Shown piece by piece: positions 34,273 through 44,628 of a DNA stretch of 64,000 bases. The stretch lies in contig NZ_CP058648.1 of NCBI RefSeq assembly GCF_018141405.1, positions 2,557,001-2,621,000 of the forward strand, written 5' to 3'. How positions within the stretch are numbered: position 1 is the stretch's first letter; every line of letters starts with the position of its first letter. The DNA comes from Serpentinicella alkaliphila. GTDB lineage: Bacteria > Bacillota > Clostridia > Peptostreptococcales > Natronincolaceae. The notes beneath the pieces are model-generated. The model was not told where the DNA came from, did no database searches, and saw nothing but the letters and a program-made list of their open reading frames with translations. The position numbers and the translations under genes are program-made.

Positions 34273-36873
34273 TTATTTTCCTAATAGATTGTTTTTCTCT
34301 ATGAACTTTAACTCATCTTCCTTACTATAAACTAATCCTAAAATTTTCGCTTTAAGTATTTCATCAAAAATTTTTTTATAAATCGGGCCAGGTGAAATAT
34401 TTAATTTTTTTAAATCCTCTCCTGTTACATGTATAGATATATTTCTGAGTATTAGCATATATAGCATAATATAATGTCTCATATATTCATCATTGCAATC
34501 ATTATAATAAAATACTAATGATTCAATAGACAAACCTTTTAACAATGTAAATAAATGGTATTTGTCTAGATTTTCCGCTAAGAGTGCCTCATAAATGGAA
34601 TTTTTATGAGCTAGAGTATTTTTTATTTCCTCAAAGTGTGAGGTAGTAAAAAATAGATTCATTACTTCATCTAGGTTATTAACACTACTTAAAATTTGAA
34701 GCACTATTACTTTATACTTTGAAATTTCTATATTAAATGAATCAAATTCCTTAATAGACTTAGTTATATTTTGTACTTTTTCAATAATATCAGCATCAAT
34801 TATTAAATCACTATTTAAATTATTTATTACGCCATATTCAGTAAGCAACTTTAATCCTAAATGGGGATATGAATCTTTAAGAATGCTAACTAATTCTTCG
34901 CGGATTCTATCTTCACTTAGTTTCTTTATCATATTTTCACTTATTGCCTTACATATAAATTCCTTAGTTTCCTCTTCAATAGCAAAATTCATTCGAGCTG
35001 CAAATCTAATAGCTCTGAATATTCTCGTTGGGTCCTCAATAAAGCTAAGATTATATAATATTCTAATTTTTTTGTTTTCTAAATCCTCTAAACCACCAAA
35101 GTAGTCTAGTAGTGTACCAAATTTTTTCTCATTTAACTGTAATGCCATACAATTAATTGTAAAATCCCGCCTAAATAAATCGCTCCATATTGAGCTTTTC
35201 TCTATTTTGGGTAAAGCTGCTGGATGCTCATAATATTCTCTTCTAGCTGTTACGATATCGATTGCTTCACCAGTTTCCAAAATAACCGTAGCTGTTCCAA
35301 AACTCGCATATGTATTTATAGTTCCATTTAGTCTTTTATTAAACTCCTCTGCAAACTCAATACCATCACCTTCTATAACTATGTCTATATCAAAATTAGG
35401 TCTATTCAATATTAAGTCTCTAACAAAACCACCTACTACAAAAACTTTATAGTTTAATTTATCTCCTATTTCTCCAGCAGATTTTAAAAGACTGAGTATA
35501 TTAGGAGGAAGCTTGTTTAGTTTGCTAACGCAGTTGTACTTTTCAGGATTTGATTGAGATATAAATAACTCCCTATACCAAAAAGGATAATTGTTACCAT
35601 GAAGGATTTTTAACATATCTGTTCTAGTTACAATGCCGATTATTTTCTCATCTCTAATTACTGGTAATCTACCTATATTATTTTTAACAAGTAGTTCATT
35701 TATTTCGTTAATAGAAGTATCGTGATTTACAATTTTTACTTCCCTAGACATAAATGCTTTCACTGGAGCATGTCCAAGTTTATGTATCATCGCCTTATCA
35801 ATATCTGTTCTAGAAATGATTCCGATTAGTCGTTCATCCTTAACAACTGGCATCCCTGTATGACCATATCTTAGCATTATTTTATTAACCTCTTCTACAG
35901 TCATATCCTCAAATACAGACTTTACAGGATAGCTCATTATATGCTCTGCTGTAACCTGTGGCTTTATTTTTTGATGAAGTATTTTCAAAAGCTCTATTTT
36001 TGTTTTACTAATATCTCCATCTTTAATATTTGCTGATGCTGCACTTAAATGTCCTGCTCCTCCAAACTCTGCTAAGATTTCTCTTATATTTATATTCTCA
36101 GTAGAGCCTCTTCCAACTATATATATACGATTATCCATTTTAACAATATTAAATATAGCATCACATTTACGTATATCTAAGATTTTATTTGTAATATATG
36201 ACAACTCTCCTATAAATTCTTCTGTTTCATGGGTAGAAATGATTACTTTGTAGTTGTTTATTTCTAAGGTTTCCATATTAAATAGCAGAGATAAAAGTAG
36301 TTTATCATGTTCACCGCTTAAGTCTTGACTTATATGCTCCCTTACTATGTCTAAGTCCCCACCCTTTTCTAGTAAAAAGGAAACTACTTTAGCATCATTT
36401 GGGGTTGTGTTCTTAAATGTAAGACAATTAGTGTCTGCATAAATACCTAGTAAAAATAAGGTTGCTTCGAATGAATTAATATCTATGTTTTTAGTAATAA
36501 TTTCTTCTACTAGTATAGTAGTACAGGAACCATATTTTTGAAATATTTTATCAGACTTCTCAATAGTTTGAGGCCCTGTTGGATGATGATCATAAATCTT
36601 AACACCTATATTATTTTTCAAAGCATCTTTAAATTTACCTATTCTATTACTAGAATTAACATCAACAATTATTAGCTCGGTTATTTCATTAACATTAATT
36701 TTGTTAGCAAGCCCTATATTTAATATATTTTTATATAAATTATAAAACCTTTTTACATCATCATTTATTCTACCAGAAAATATCATATTAGCATCTGGAT
36801 ATATTTTGGAACAAGCAACCATACTTGATAAGCCATCAAAGTCTAGATTAAGGTGACTAGTTATTACCTTCAT
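34273..36873 (-). CDS. DHH-CBS-tRNA nucleotidyltransferase fusion
   Basis: 866 residues. Domain order: DHH phosphoesterase (DFDG at 11-14, DHHPTG near 97), DHHA1-like segment (EFGGAGHLSAASA), two CBS domains (about 310-430, ending in the repeated GIISRTD and GIVTRTD), then a poly(A) polymerase/CCA-adding head (VVGGFVRDLILNRPNFDIDI with catalytic DxD) and RNA-binding helices. This fusion is known in Clostridia and is thought to add or repair tRNA CCA ends with a CBS-based nucleotide sensor. Its exact activity is not proven. It precedes the S2P gene by 14 bp. Confidence 0.88.
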   Translation of the reverse strand: MKVITSHLNLDFDGLSSMVACSKIYPDANMIFSGRINDDVKRFYNLYKNILNIGLANKINVNEITELIIVDVNSSNRIGKFKDALKNNIGVKIYDHHPTGPQTIEKSDKIFQKYGSCTTILVEEIITKNIDINSFEATLFLLGIYADTNCLTFKNTTPNDAKVVSFLLEKGGDLDIVREHISQDLSGEHDKLLLSLLFNMETLEINNYKVIISTHETEEFIGELSYITNKILDIRKCDAIFNIVKMDNRIYIVGRGSTENINIREILAEFGGAGHLSAASANIKDGDISKTKIELLKILHQKIKPQVTAEHIMSYPVKSVFEDMTVEEVNKIMLRYGHTGMPVVKDERLIGIISRTDIDKAMIHKLGHAPVKAFMSREVKIVNHDTSINEINELLVKNNIGRLPVIRDEKIIGIVTRTDMLKILHGNNYPFWYRELFISQSNPEKYNCVSKLNKLPPNILSLLKSAGEIGDKLNYKVFVVGGFVRDLILNRPNFDIDIVIEGDGIEFAEEFNKRLNGTINTYASFGTATVILETGEAIDIVTARREYYEHPAALPKIEKSSIWSDLFRRDFTINCMALQLNEKKFGTLLDYFGGLEDLENKKIRILYNLSFIEDPTRIFRAIRFAARMNFAIEEETKEFICKAISENMIKKLSEDRIREELVSILKDSYPHLGLKLLTEYGVINNLNSDLIIDADIIEKVQNITKSIKEFDSFNIEISKYKVIVLQILSSVNNLDEVMNLFFTTSHFEEIKNTLAHKNSIYEALLAENLDKYHLFTLLKGLSIESLVFYYNDCNDEYMRHYIMLYMLILRNISIHVTGEDLKKLNISPGPIYKKIFDEILKAKILGLVYSKEDELKFIEKNNLLGK

Positions 36874-37051
36874 TTCTCACTCATCCTCTACAAGTTCATT
36901 GGAAATATTATATCATACTTAAACAGTATATAAAAATAAGATTGTATATGTCCTAAAGGCCCACATATAGTGGACCTCTTAATAATTTGCACTTCTTATA
37001 ATGTAAGAATACTTTGGTTAACAATACCATTATACTTAATTTTAAAAGTAG

Positions 37052-38163
37052 TTATTGGAATTTAGCTAGGGCAGTATTTATTGCTTCTTTAACAATATCT
37101 GTTTGTTCATGTTCTAGTTCTTTTTCTAATTTAGCTTTGGCCATCTCCCCTCCTATATTACCCAGTGCCCAAGCGGCATACTCCCGTACCATTGGGTCAC
37201 AGGTATTCAGAGCAGTAGTCAACGCTAGCACATGTTTTTCGTCTTGACTATTACCAAGGGCTATGGCTGCATTTCTTTGAAAAACCTTTTTACTTTTTAT
37301 ATAGTTATACATTATTGGATGGACAATTTTTTCGTAATAAGTGTCTTCCATTAATAACAGTTTTTCTAAATCAAGCTCATTTGCTAAAAGATCTAAGAAT
37401 GAATCCCCTTTAGTAGCTGTTTGGAGGAATTTCTTCTTTCGAGGACATACCTCCTGACAAACATCACAACCATGTATACGACCACCATTTACTTCACGTA
37501 TTTCCATGGGTACAAACTTTGTAGCCCAATGGTTAAAGGCAATACATTTCTGAGGTAACAACTTTCCAGGTTCTAAAATAGCTTTAGTCGGACATGAATC
37601 TATACAATTGCTTCAATTAGGAGGACATCTATTCTCCATAGTTTCTGAATCATATTCTAATTCTACATCAACCACATAGCAGGTTAATATAATAAATGAA
37701 CCCTCTGCATATGCAAAAGTATTACTGCCAAAGGTAACTATACCAGCCCGAGCACTGGCTAAACGGTCAGGAACTTGAACATCTTCACCTATTTTACATC
37801 CGTTGCTTTTTAGTAAATCTCGAAATAGTGAAAGTCGAGCACCGTTTATAGAATCCACTAGAGGAAGATATGCTCTACTTTGATAGGCCCTGGCGACTCT
37901 CTCAGTAAGCTTTTTTGGATAGGCTACATCAGAGTAGTCATAGGCAAGCATATTATTGATTTTGCCTCAGGCATTATGGAGCGAGGGAAAGCCCCTTTAT
38001 ATGGACTTTTAGGCATATTAATCACAAAATCATAGGCTGGAGCACGTCTAAGTAGTTCCTCAGCATAATCACTGAAATCGTCAGCTGTAGTAATGTCTAC
38101 TGTTGCAAATCCTAGAGATAATGCCTTTTCTTTTATTTTTCTAGTTAGGTCTTTTTTATCCAT
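37052..38163 (-). pseudogene. queG: Epoxyqueuosine reductase-like (QueG), disrupted
   Basis: A start MDKKDLTRKIKEKALSLGFA at 38163 behind AGGGGGA reads to PEAKSIICL, then loses one base near 37938 and continues one frame over as AYDYSDVAYPKKLTERVAR. A TGA at 37615-37613 then stands where the first cysteine of the CxxCxxxCP cluster is expected (PPN-stop-SNCIDSCPTKAI). The rest reads cleanly through CDVCQEVCPRKKK and ends in HEAT-like repeats (VREYAAWALGNIGGEMAKAK), as QueG-type iron-sulfur cobalamin reductases do. QueG makes queuosine at tRNA wobble positions; here it is inactive unless recoded. Confidence 0.75.
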
Positions 38164-38211
38164 GCAGATCCCCCTAATTTTATACTATTCTTCATCTTAA
38201 TTAAAGAACAT

Positions 38212-38530
38212 TATTTTCAATAGCAAAATTAACTATATTTCTGCTTACTTTATGATCTTGGTCTTTCATCCAGCGTTGTTCTTTATCGTCAAGTTTTTTT
38301 ATTGCTTTTATTTTTTTAGCTCTACCTAAGTTTTTGCGTTTGGATCTGTGCTTTCTTTTAACATACTTGTTTTGTCTGCCATTACCAAAGAATTTTGTTT
38401 TACCTGAATCAATTACAGCTACAGCGGGAACTTTTAACCCCTAAATCAACACCCATAACTGACTCACCAGTAGATGCACATTTAGGCATACTAACACTTA
38501 TTTGAGCAATCCATTTACTATGTTTAATTA
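38212..38530 (-). pseudogene. Truncated TnpB remnant (IS605/IS1341 type)
   Basis: The minus strand encodes MGVDLGVKVPAVAVIDSGK, FFGNGRQNKYVKRKHRSKRK and KKLDDKEQRWMKDQDHKVSR, all hallmarks of TnpB around the first RuvC aspartate. The N-terminal and C-terminal thirds are missing, and an extra base in GGTTAAAAGTTCCC breaks the frame near 38435. It is a dead fragment unrelated to the TnpB at 14551, which belongs to a different clade. Confidence 0.75.
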
Positions 38531-38782
38531 ATTATAAGCGATTAAAATAATTTAGTAAAATAAAGTATAAATGGGTTTAATGATAGTTATAACCTAAATA
38601 GTTTTACTTATTGAAATATAAAGTTCCCACACTATTTTTTCTTATTTCTAAAATAGACCCTATACTTGGCATAGTATTGATATTATGTCATTTGAAAATA
38701 TTCTGTTGCTAATAAGTTTATAACAAATTTAGATTGTATTATAAACATGTAATATATAAATATAATTATACCTTAATTATTC
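38531..38782. other. AT-rich stretch between two mobile-element remnants
   Basis: No coding frame or clear repeat seen. It probably holds the left end of the IS1380-type element, but no terminal inverted repeat could be matched with confidence. Confidence 0.4.
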
Positions 38783-40119
38783 ATGACATTAAATTAAACA
38801 AACTTCAATCAAAGCTTACTTCACTCTAAAAGCAATAGTAAAATTAAAATTAATTTCGATGGTGGAGATTTATCATCTGATTCAGGCCTACTTTTAATAA
38901 AGGAATTTGCTCATAAACTTGGGTTTCATAAGCTAATTAAAAACATGTTTAAAACAAAAGATAAAGCTACACGTTTTCATAAGGATGATGAAAACCTTAG
39001 TCAAATGATTTATCAAATCTTGGCAGGTTATTTTAATGATAATGACGCAGACGAATTTTTCTAATGAACCGGTATTCAAAAGCATTTTAGATAAAGAGAG
39101 TCTTGCTTCACAGCCTACTTTGTCACGTTTTTTTAACCGTATGGACTCAGATACTCTAACTCAATTTAATGAAATTTCTAAGGAATTAAGAAAAATAGCT
39201 TATATGATCAAGAAGCCAGAAATGGTACTCTTTGACCTTGATTCTACATTACTCAACACCTTTGGAGCACAGGAAGGTGAAGGTTTTAACTTCCATTATA
39301 GTGCCAATGGCTATCATCCATTACTTTGTTATGACGGTTTAACTGGAGATCTTCTAAAAGCTCAACTGCGAGATGGTACAGTATACACATCCAATGGTGT
39401 TGTTGATTTTATGCAACCTTTACTAGATGAATACGAAATTAATTATCCCGATGCTAGCTCGTATTTACGAGGTGATAGCGGTTTTGCCGTACCTGAATTA
39501 TTTAAACAATGTGAAACAAGCTCGGTGTCATATGCAATCCGTCTAAAGGCAAATCAGAATCTCTATAAACTATCACGATATGCTACTACTTTATTAGACG
39601 AAATTACAGCTCAAAATAAACTTGATTATGCTGCAGTATATGATGAATTTTTATATAAAGCAGCTAGCTGGAATTATCCTAGACAAGTTGTAGTAAAAGT
39701 AGAAAAACCAGCTAATCAATTTATATATCAGCATACCTTTATAGTAACCAACATGAGTCTATCTCCAACAAAACTTTTCGCTTTTTACTCAAACAGGGGG
39801 AACATGGAGAATTTTATTAAAGAGTAAAAACGGTTTTGATTTCTGCTCTACCAGTAGTCAGAGTAAAATAGTTAACGCTAATCGACTGCAATTACATGTA
39901 TTAGCTTACAATCTTTTTAATTTGTTTAGACAGCTGCTACTTCCTAAGCATATGAGAAAAATGCAGATAAATACCATACGTTTAAAACTTATTAAGATAG
40001 CTTCGAAAATCGTTAAATCAGCAAGATACCTTACATTTAAACTGTGTAGTAGCTGCCCGTATCAAAAGGAGTTTAATGAGATATTTGATAACATAATGAA
40101 AATCCCTAAGCTAGAGTAA
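38783..40119 (+). pseudogene. IS1380-family transposase, one stop and two frameshifts
   Basis: The frame starts at ATG 38783 (MTLN), has TAA at 38795 where Gln is likely, then reads TNFNQSLLHSKSNSKIKINF. A frameshift in the T run at 39056-39060 separates it from SNEPVFKSILDKESLASQPT, and another at about 39824 separates NFIKE from KNGFDFCSTSSQSKIVNANR. Corrected, the protein is about 443 residues, as usual. DDE landmarks are LFDLDSTLLNTFGAQEG, LRGDSGFAVPELF and the C-terminal ENFIKE. A possible right end with ATTCGGGG lies near 40165. Confidence 0.8.
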
Positions 40120-40307
40120 TAAAAAATAAAGTTCTTTGACAACTTCAAAAATCTGAATTGACTATTCGGGGATAAGTCTGCCCATTTTTAAGTCTCTTAA
40201 AATGTAGAGACCTTTTACTTTAACAAACAAGTCATTTTTGAATTAGAAGTTGTATTAAATTTTTCTCATGAATAATTCAGGTTATATTGTAAATATAAAG
40301 AAAATTT

Positions 40308-40343
40308 AAAAGCCTCACTTATTCTATTTAAAGTGAGGCTTTT
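40308..40343. terminator. Bidirectional terminator after dacF
   Basis: A perfect 13-bp stem, AAAAGCCTCACTT (40308-40320) with AAGTGAGGCTTTT (40331-40343). It closes the dacF transcript on the minus strand. Confidence 0.9.
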
Positions 40344-40364
40344 ATAATTAATATATTGGGTTAG

Positions 40365-41528
40365 TTATTTTCTGCCTGTCATTCCTTTAAACATTTTATT
40401 TAATACTGTAAATACTGATGCTCTTTCAACAGCATCTTCTGTAATAATATTAACTCTATTTATCTCTTTGCCATCTTGTCTAACTATTACTTCACCTATA
40501 ACAGCACCTTTTTTTAGTGGTGCACTTACTTTATTAATAATGATTTCTTTATCTATGGATTCTTCTTGTCCTTTTTTAACTAGTACATAAACATCTTCAG
40601 CTGGGATACCTTTAATAGTTTGTACTTTTGCCTTTTGAATTGGTACATCTGCTATTCCAGTCTCTTTAGTTAATATTTCAACTGTATTAAAGTTTGCAAA
40701 ACCATAGTCTAAAAGCTTAGCAGCTTCACCAAAACGCAGTTCAGAACTTGGTGCACCTAAAACTACCGAAATAAAGGTATTATTTCCTCTAGTGGCAGAT
40801 GCAGATAAGCAATGCATTGCTTCTTGTGTAAAGCCAGTTTTAATACCGTTAATACCTTGATATGTTCTTAAAAGTTTATTTGTATTTACTAATTGTTGTG
40901 TAGATTGTTTTTTTACTCCAACATCTACACTATCCATCCATGTAGTAAGCCATACAGTTACATCTTTATGTTTTAACAACTCTCTAGACATTAATGCAAT
41001 ATCATAGGCTGTGGTTACATGTCCATCAGCAGGTAAGCCATTTGTGTTAACAAAGTTTGTATTAACCATACCAAGCTCTTTTGCTCTTTCATTCATTCTT
41101 TGAACAAATATTTCTTCACTGCCTGATATAAATTCTGCCATAGCAACACAAGCATCATTTGCAGAACGTATGGCAATACCTTTCATAAGCTCCTCTACGG
41201 TTTTTATCTCACCAGGCTCAATATATAATTGTGTACCTCCCATACGAGAAGCACGCTCACTAACTACTACTTTATCAGCTAAAGTGATTTTACCACTATC
41301 TAAAGCTTCCATGGCTAGAAGCATAGTCATTATTTTCGTTACACTTGCTGGGGGAAGTTGCTCATGTATGTTCTTCTCATATAAAACTTCACCAGTTGAC
41401 CAATCAATAAGTACTGCGGATTTAGCATTTATATTGAATGGTTGTGCTGTTTGAGCACTAGCTATATTTATATTGTAGGACATAATAGTAATAATTACTA
41501 AAGCTAGACATAGTAAACGTTTTTTCAT
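40365..41528 (-). CDS. dacF: D-alanyl-D-alanine carboxypeptidase DacF
   Basis: 387 residues with a signal peptide (cleavage near ASAQT, residue 25). The penicillin-binding motifs are SVTK (S62, K65), SAN (S122-N124) and KTG (230-232), followed by the PBP5-type C-terminal beta domain. It removes the terminal D-Ala of peptidoglycan stem peptides outside the membrane. Its place just after the nucleoside phosphorylase block and near spoIIM is the context of the sporulation gene dacF in many Clostridia and Bacilli. GGAGGA precedes the ATG. Confidence 0.93.
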   Translation of the reverse strand: MKKRLLCLALVIITIMSYNINIASAQTAQPFNINAKSAVLIDWSTGEVLYEKNIHEQLPPASVTKIMTMLLAMEALDSGKITLADKVVVSERASRMGGTQLYIEPGEIKTVEELMKGIAIRSANDACVAMAEFISGSEEIFVQRMNERAKELGMVNTNFVNTNGLPADGHVTTAYDIALMSRELLKHKDVTVWLTTWMDSVDVGVKKQSTQQLVNTNKLLRTYQGINGIKTGFTQEAMHCLSASATRGNNTFISVVLGAPSSELRFGEAAKLLDYGFANFNTVEILTKETGIADVPIQKAKVQTIKGIPAEDVYVLVKKGQEESIDKEIIINKVSAPLKKGAVIGEVIVRQDGKEINRVNIITEDAVERASVFTVLNKMFKGMTGRK

Positions 41529-41615
41529 ATAAATATCCTCCTCACTATTGTATTTAGGATTATGTTTTCCATTGAATCCTACTGTTATACAATCTTGAGG
41601 AGGTAAAAGTCTATA

Positions 41616-42935
41616 TTACCCCATACTTTCTTTGGTTACTGTACCAAATATTAACGGTCTAATTTCAGGTATATTTTGTTCTATTTTAAAAGCTGTAATC
41701 ATCTTAGTAGCGCTTTGTTCAGTTAATATAGAATTATTGCTATGGATATAAGCTAGAACATCACCTTCAGTAACAAAATCTCCACATTTTTTGTTTAGAA
41801 CAATTCCTACTGACAAATCAATTATACTATCTTTATGCTCTCTACCTGCTCCTAAAATCATAGCACTTAAACCAACAGTATTTGCATGAATTTTATGTAT
41901 ATATCCCCTTTTAGTAGCTCTAAGAGCATAAATCTCCTTTGCCTTAGGTAATAATTCAATATTATCAATAAAAGTAATATCTCCACCCTGTCTTTCCACA
42001 AATTCCTTAAATACAGAGAAAGCTTTTCCAGAACTAATAGCTTCTTCAATCATAGCTTTAGCCTGACCTAAATCATCGGCTTTTTTAGCAAGTAGTATCA
42101 TATGTGCCCCTACTACAATACACAGCTCTTTCAGGTCCTCTGGACCCCTACCTAGTAACACATCTATAGCTTCTTTAATTTCTAGACAGTTCCCTACAGC
42201 ATATCCTAAGGGTTGATCCATATCTGAAATAATTGCAACTGTTTCTCTATTCATATTTGTGCCTATTTGTACCATCTCTTTTGCTAATTCGAAGGAGTCA
42301 TTAATGTCTTGCATAAAAGCTCCACTTCCAGTTTTAACATCTAAAACAATAGCATCCGCCCCAGAAGCTAACTTTTTACTCATGATGCTGCTAGCTATTA
42401 AAGATATATTGTCTACAGTAGCTGTTACATCTCTTAGGGCATAAAGTTTTTTATCTGCTGGGACTAGATTTGAAGTTTGACCAATAACTGATACCTTTAT
42501 TTCATTAACCTGATTTATAAACTCATCTTTAGTGAGATTTACATTAAACCCAGGAATAGATTCTAATTTATCAAGGGTCCCCCCCGTATGACCAAGTCCA
42601 CGTCCAGACATTTTAGCTACAGGAACACCACAGGCAGCAACAATAGGAGCTAAAGCGATGGTTGTCTTATCACCTACTCCGCCAGTGCTATGCTTATCTA
42701 CCTTAATACCTTCAACATGCCGTAAGTCAACGATCTCTCCAGAATTCATCATCGACTCTGTTAAATATGCTGTCTCTTCATCGTCTAGTTTTTGAAAATA
42801 AATTGCCATAAGAAGTGCAGATACTTGATAATCAGGAATATTACCTAGGGTATATTCTCTTACCATATAATCTATTTCTTCACGGCTCAATTTTTCTCCA
42901 TTTCTTTTTTTTAGGATAATATCAATAATCCTCAC
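41616..42935 (-). CDS. pdp: Pyrimidine-nucleoside phosphorylase
   Basis: 439 residues. The signature [20 protein letters not shown] (phosphate and substrate binding) and [20 protein letters not shown] are intact, as is the C-terminal [20 protein letters not shown] swivel domain. It cleaves uridine and thymidine with phosphate to base and (deoxy)ribose-1-phosphate. The GTG start overlaps the stop of the upstream purine nucleoside phosphorylase gene by one base. The sugar phosphate it makes is the substrate of DeoB in the same operon. Confidence 0.95.
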   Translation of the reverse strand: MRIIDIILKKRNGEKLSREEIDYMVREYTLGNIPDYQVSALLMAIYFQKLDDEETAYLTESMMNSGEIVDLRHVEGIKVDKHSTGGVGDKTTIALAPIVAACGVPVAKMSGRGLGHTGGTLDKLESIPGFNVNLTKDEFINQVNEIKVSVIGQTSNLVPADKKLYALRDVTATVDNISLIASSIMSKKLASGADAIVLDVKTGSGAFMQDINDSFELAKEMVQIGTNMNRETVAIISDMDQPLGYAVGNCLEIKEAIDVLLGRGPEDLKELCIVVGAHMILLAKKADDLGQAKAMIEEAISSGKAFSVFKEFVERQGGDITFIDNIELLPKAKEIYALRATKRGYIHKIHANTVGLSAMILGAGREHKDSIIDLSVGIVLNKKCGDFVTEGDVLAYIHSNNSILTEQSATKMITAFKIEQNIPEIRPLIFGTVTKESMG

Positions 42936-43762
42936 TAGATATTCACCTCATTTAAAATACCCTTAACTAGGGAAATAAACTTAGGTCTAGTTTTATTTGC
43001 AACTTCCATTACTTGTTCATGACTTATGGATTCTAGTTGATTCGGAATAGCCATGTCAGTTACGCAGGAAATCCCTAATATTTTCATCCCCATATGATTA
43101 GCTACAATTACCTCCGGTACTGTAGACATTCCAACTGTATCAGCACCGAAATTAATCATCATACTTAGTTCTGCTTTAGAGAGGTAATTAGGTCCACTTA
43201 TAGAAATATACACGCCTTCAAAGGTCTCAACACCGATTTCCTTACCTACTTTATGAGCGAGCTTAATAAGATCTTTATTATATGCGGTAGACATATCTGG
43301 AAATCTAGGTCCAAATTCTTCATAATTTCGTCCAATTAGTGGATTATCACCAGTGAAATTAATATGATCGTTAATAATCATTAAAGCCCCTGGATACAAT
43401 TTAGAATTTAATCCCCCACAGGCATTTGTAATAATAATATGCTCTATACCTAGGGCTTTCATAACTCTAACTGGGAATGTTACTTCCTGCATTGAGTAGC
43501 CTTCATAGTAATGAAAACGGCCTTTCATAGCAACAACAATTTTACCTTCTAATTCCCCAATAACTAAATTTCCTGCATGACCTTCTACAGTAGATATAGG
43601 GAAATGCGGTATCTCGTCATAATCTAAAATAATAGGGTTTTTTATTTCATCAGCTAAAGTCCCCAATCCTGACCCTAAAATAAGTCCAACCTGTGGCTTA
43701 ACAGTAATTTCGCTTTCTATATGTTCTTTAGCTTCTCTTACTTTGTTTAGAATGTCATTCAT
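42935..43762 (-). CDS. Purine nucleoside phosphorylase (copy 1)
   Basis: 275 residues of the trimeric PNP type (PunA/DeoD-like). Phosphate-site [51 protein letters not shown] and the purine-site NACGGLN with [15 protein letters not shown] are all present. It cleaves purine nucleosides with phosphate. It is followed by pdp with a one-base overlap and preceded by a second, clearly paralogous PNP 31 bp away. Confidence 0.93.
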   Translation of the reverse strand: MNDILNKVREAKEHIESEITVKPQVGLILGSGLGTLADEIKNPIILDYDEIPHFPISTVEGHAGNLVIGELEGKIVVAMKGRFHYYEGYSMQEVTFPVRVMKALGIEHIIITNACGGLNSKLYPGALMIINDHINFTGDNPLIGRNYEEFGPRFPDMSTAYNKDLIKLAHKVGKEIGVETFEGVYISISGPNYLSKAELSMMINFGADTVGMSTVPEVIVANHMGMKILGISCVTDMAIPNQLESISHEQVMEVANKTRPKFISLVKGILNEVNI

Positions 43763-43793
43763 TAATCTCCACTCCCTTAGTGATTTATATAAT

Positions 43794-44612
43794 TTATATA
43801 TTCTTAATAATTTCAGTTAAATAACTTAAAAACTTTTCTTTCACTTTAGCTGCTGTTTCTATAACCTCTTCATGGTTAAGTGGTTGATCTAAAATGCCTG
43901 CAGCCATATTTGTAATACATGAAATACCTAATACCTTTAGCCCAGAATGTACTGCTACAATGACTTCTGGAACAGTCGACATTCCAACTGCATCAGCCCC
44001 AATTTTTTTAAGCATTCTAATTTCTGCAGGTGTTTCATAAGTAGGCCCACTTAAAAATGTGTAAACACCTTTCTTTACTTTAATATTTAGCTCATCAGCG
44101 GTTATTTCTGCTAGAGTAATTAAAGTTTTGTTATATGCATTTGACATATCTGGAAACCTAACCCCAAGCTTTTCATCATTCGGACCTATGAGTGGGTTAC
44201 TATTAGATAAATTTAGATGATCTTCAATAATCATTAAATCTCCAGGTTCAAAGTTTTGATTTACTCCACCTGCAGCATTAGTTACAATAAGAGTAGTTAC
44301 TCCCAACGCTTTCATTACACGAATAGGAAAAGTAACAACTTCAAGAGGGTATCCTTCATAGTAGTGAAATCTTCCCTTCATGGCAACAACATTTTTTCCT
44401 TGAAATTCTCCAAACACCAGTTCACCTGCATGACCATGTACTGTAGATTTAGGAAAATGAGGTATTTCACTGTATGGGATAATTTTTGGGTTTTCAATCT
44501 TATCTGCTAACACACCTAAACCAGAGCCTAGTATAAATCCTATTTCAGGCTTAACATTAACTTTATCAATTATGTATTGGCTAGTCTCTGTTATTTTATA
44601 ATTTAAACTCAT
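43794..44612 (-). CDS. punA: Purine nucleoside phosphorylase (copy 2)
   Basis: 272 residues from ATG 44612 with GTGAGG just upstream (a longer start at 44627 is less likely). It has all trimeric PNP motifs: [58 protein letters not shown] and [15 protein letters not shown]. Compared with copy 1 it has the more standard NAAGG and YETPAEIRML residues, while copy 1 carries NACGG and [10 protein letters not shown], so the two probably differ in purine preference. It is sandwiched between deoB and copy 1. Confidence 0.93.
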   Translation of the reverse strand: MSLNYKITETSQYIIDKVNVKPEIGFILGSGLGVLADKIENPKIIPYSEIPHFPKSTVHGHAGELVFGEFQGKNVVAMKGRFHYYEGYPLEVVTFPIRVMKALGVTTLIVTNAAGGVNQNFEPGDLMIIEDHLNLSNSNPLIGPNDEKLGVRFPDMSNAYNKTLITLAEITADELNIKVKKGVYTFLSGPTYETPAEIRMLKKIGADAVGMSTVPEVIVAVHSGLKVLGISCITNMAAGILDQPLNHEEVIETAAKVKEKFLSYLTEIIKNI

Positions 44613-44628
44613 AGTATCAATCCTCACT

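Noticed and set aside
36959-36978. GGTCCAC/GTGGGCC hairpin as a terminator of the queG-like gene
   Set aside because: The stem needs a wobble pair and no T tract follows on the minus strand, so the evidence is too weak.
37613-37615. Selenocysteine at the TGA in the queG-like gene
   Set aside because: No convincing bacterial SECIS hairpin with a loop at the expected distance follows, and the gene also has a separate frameshift upstream.
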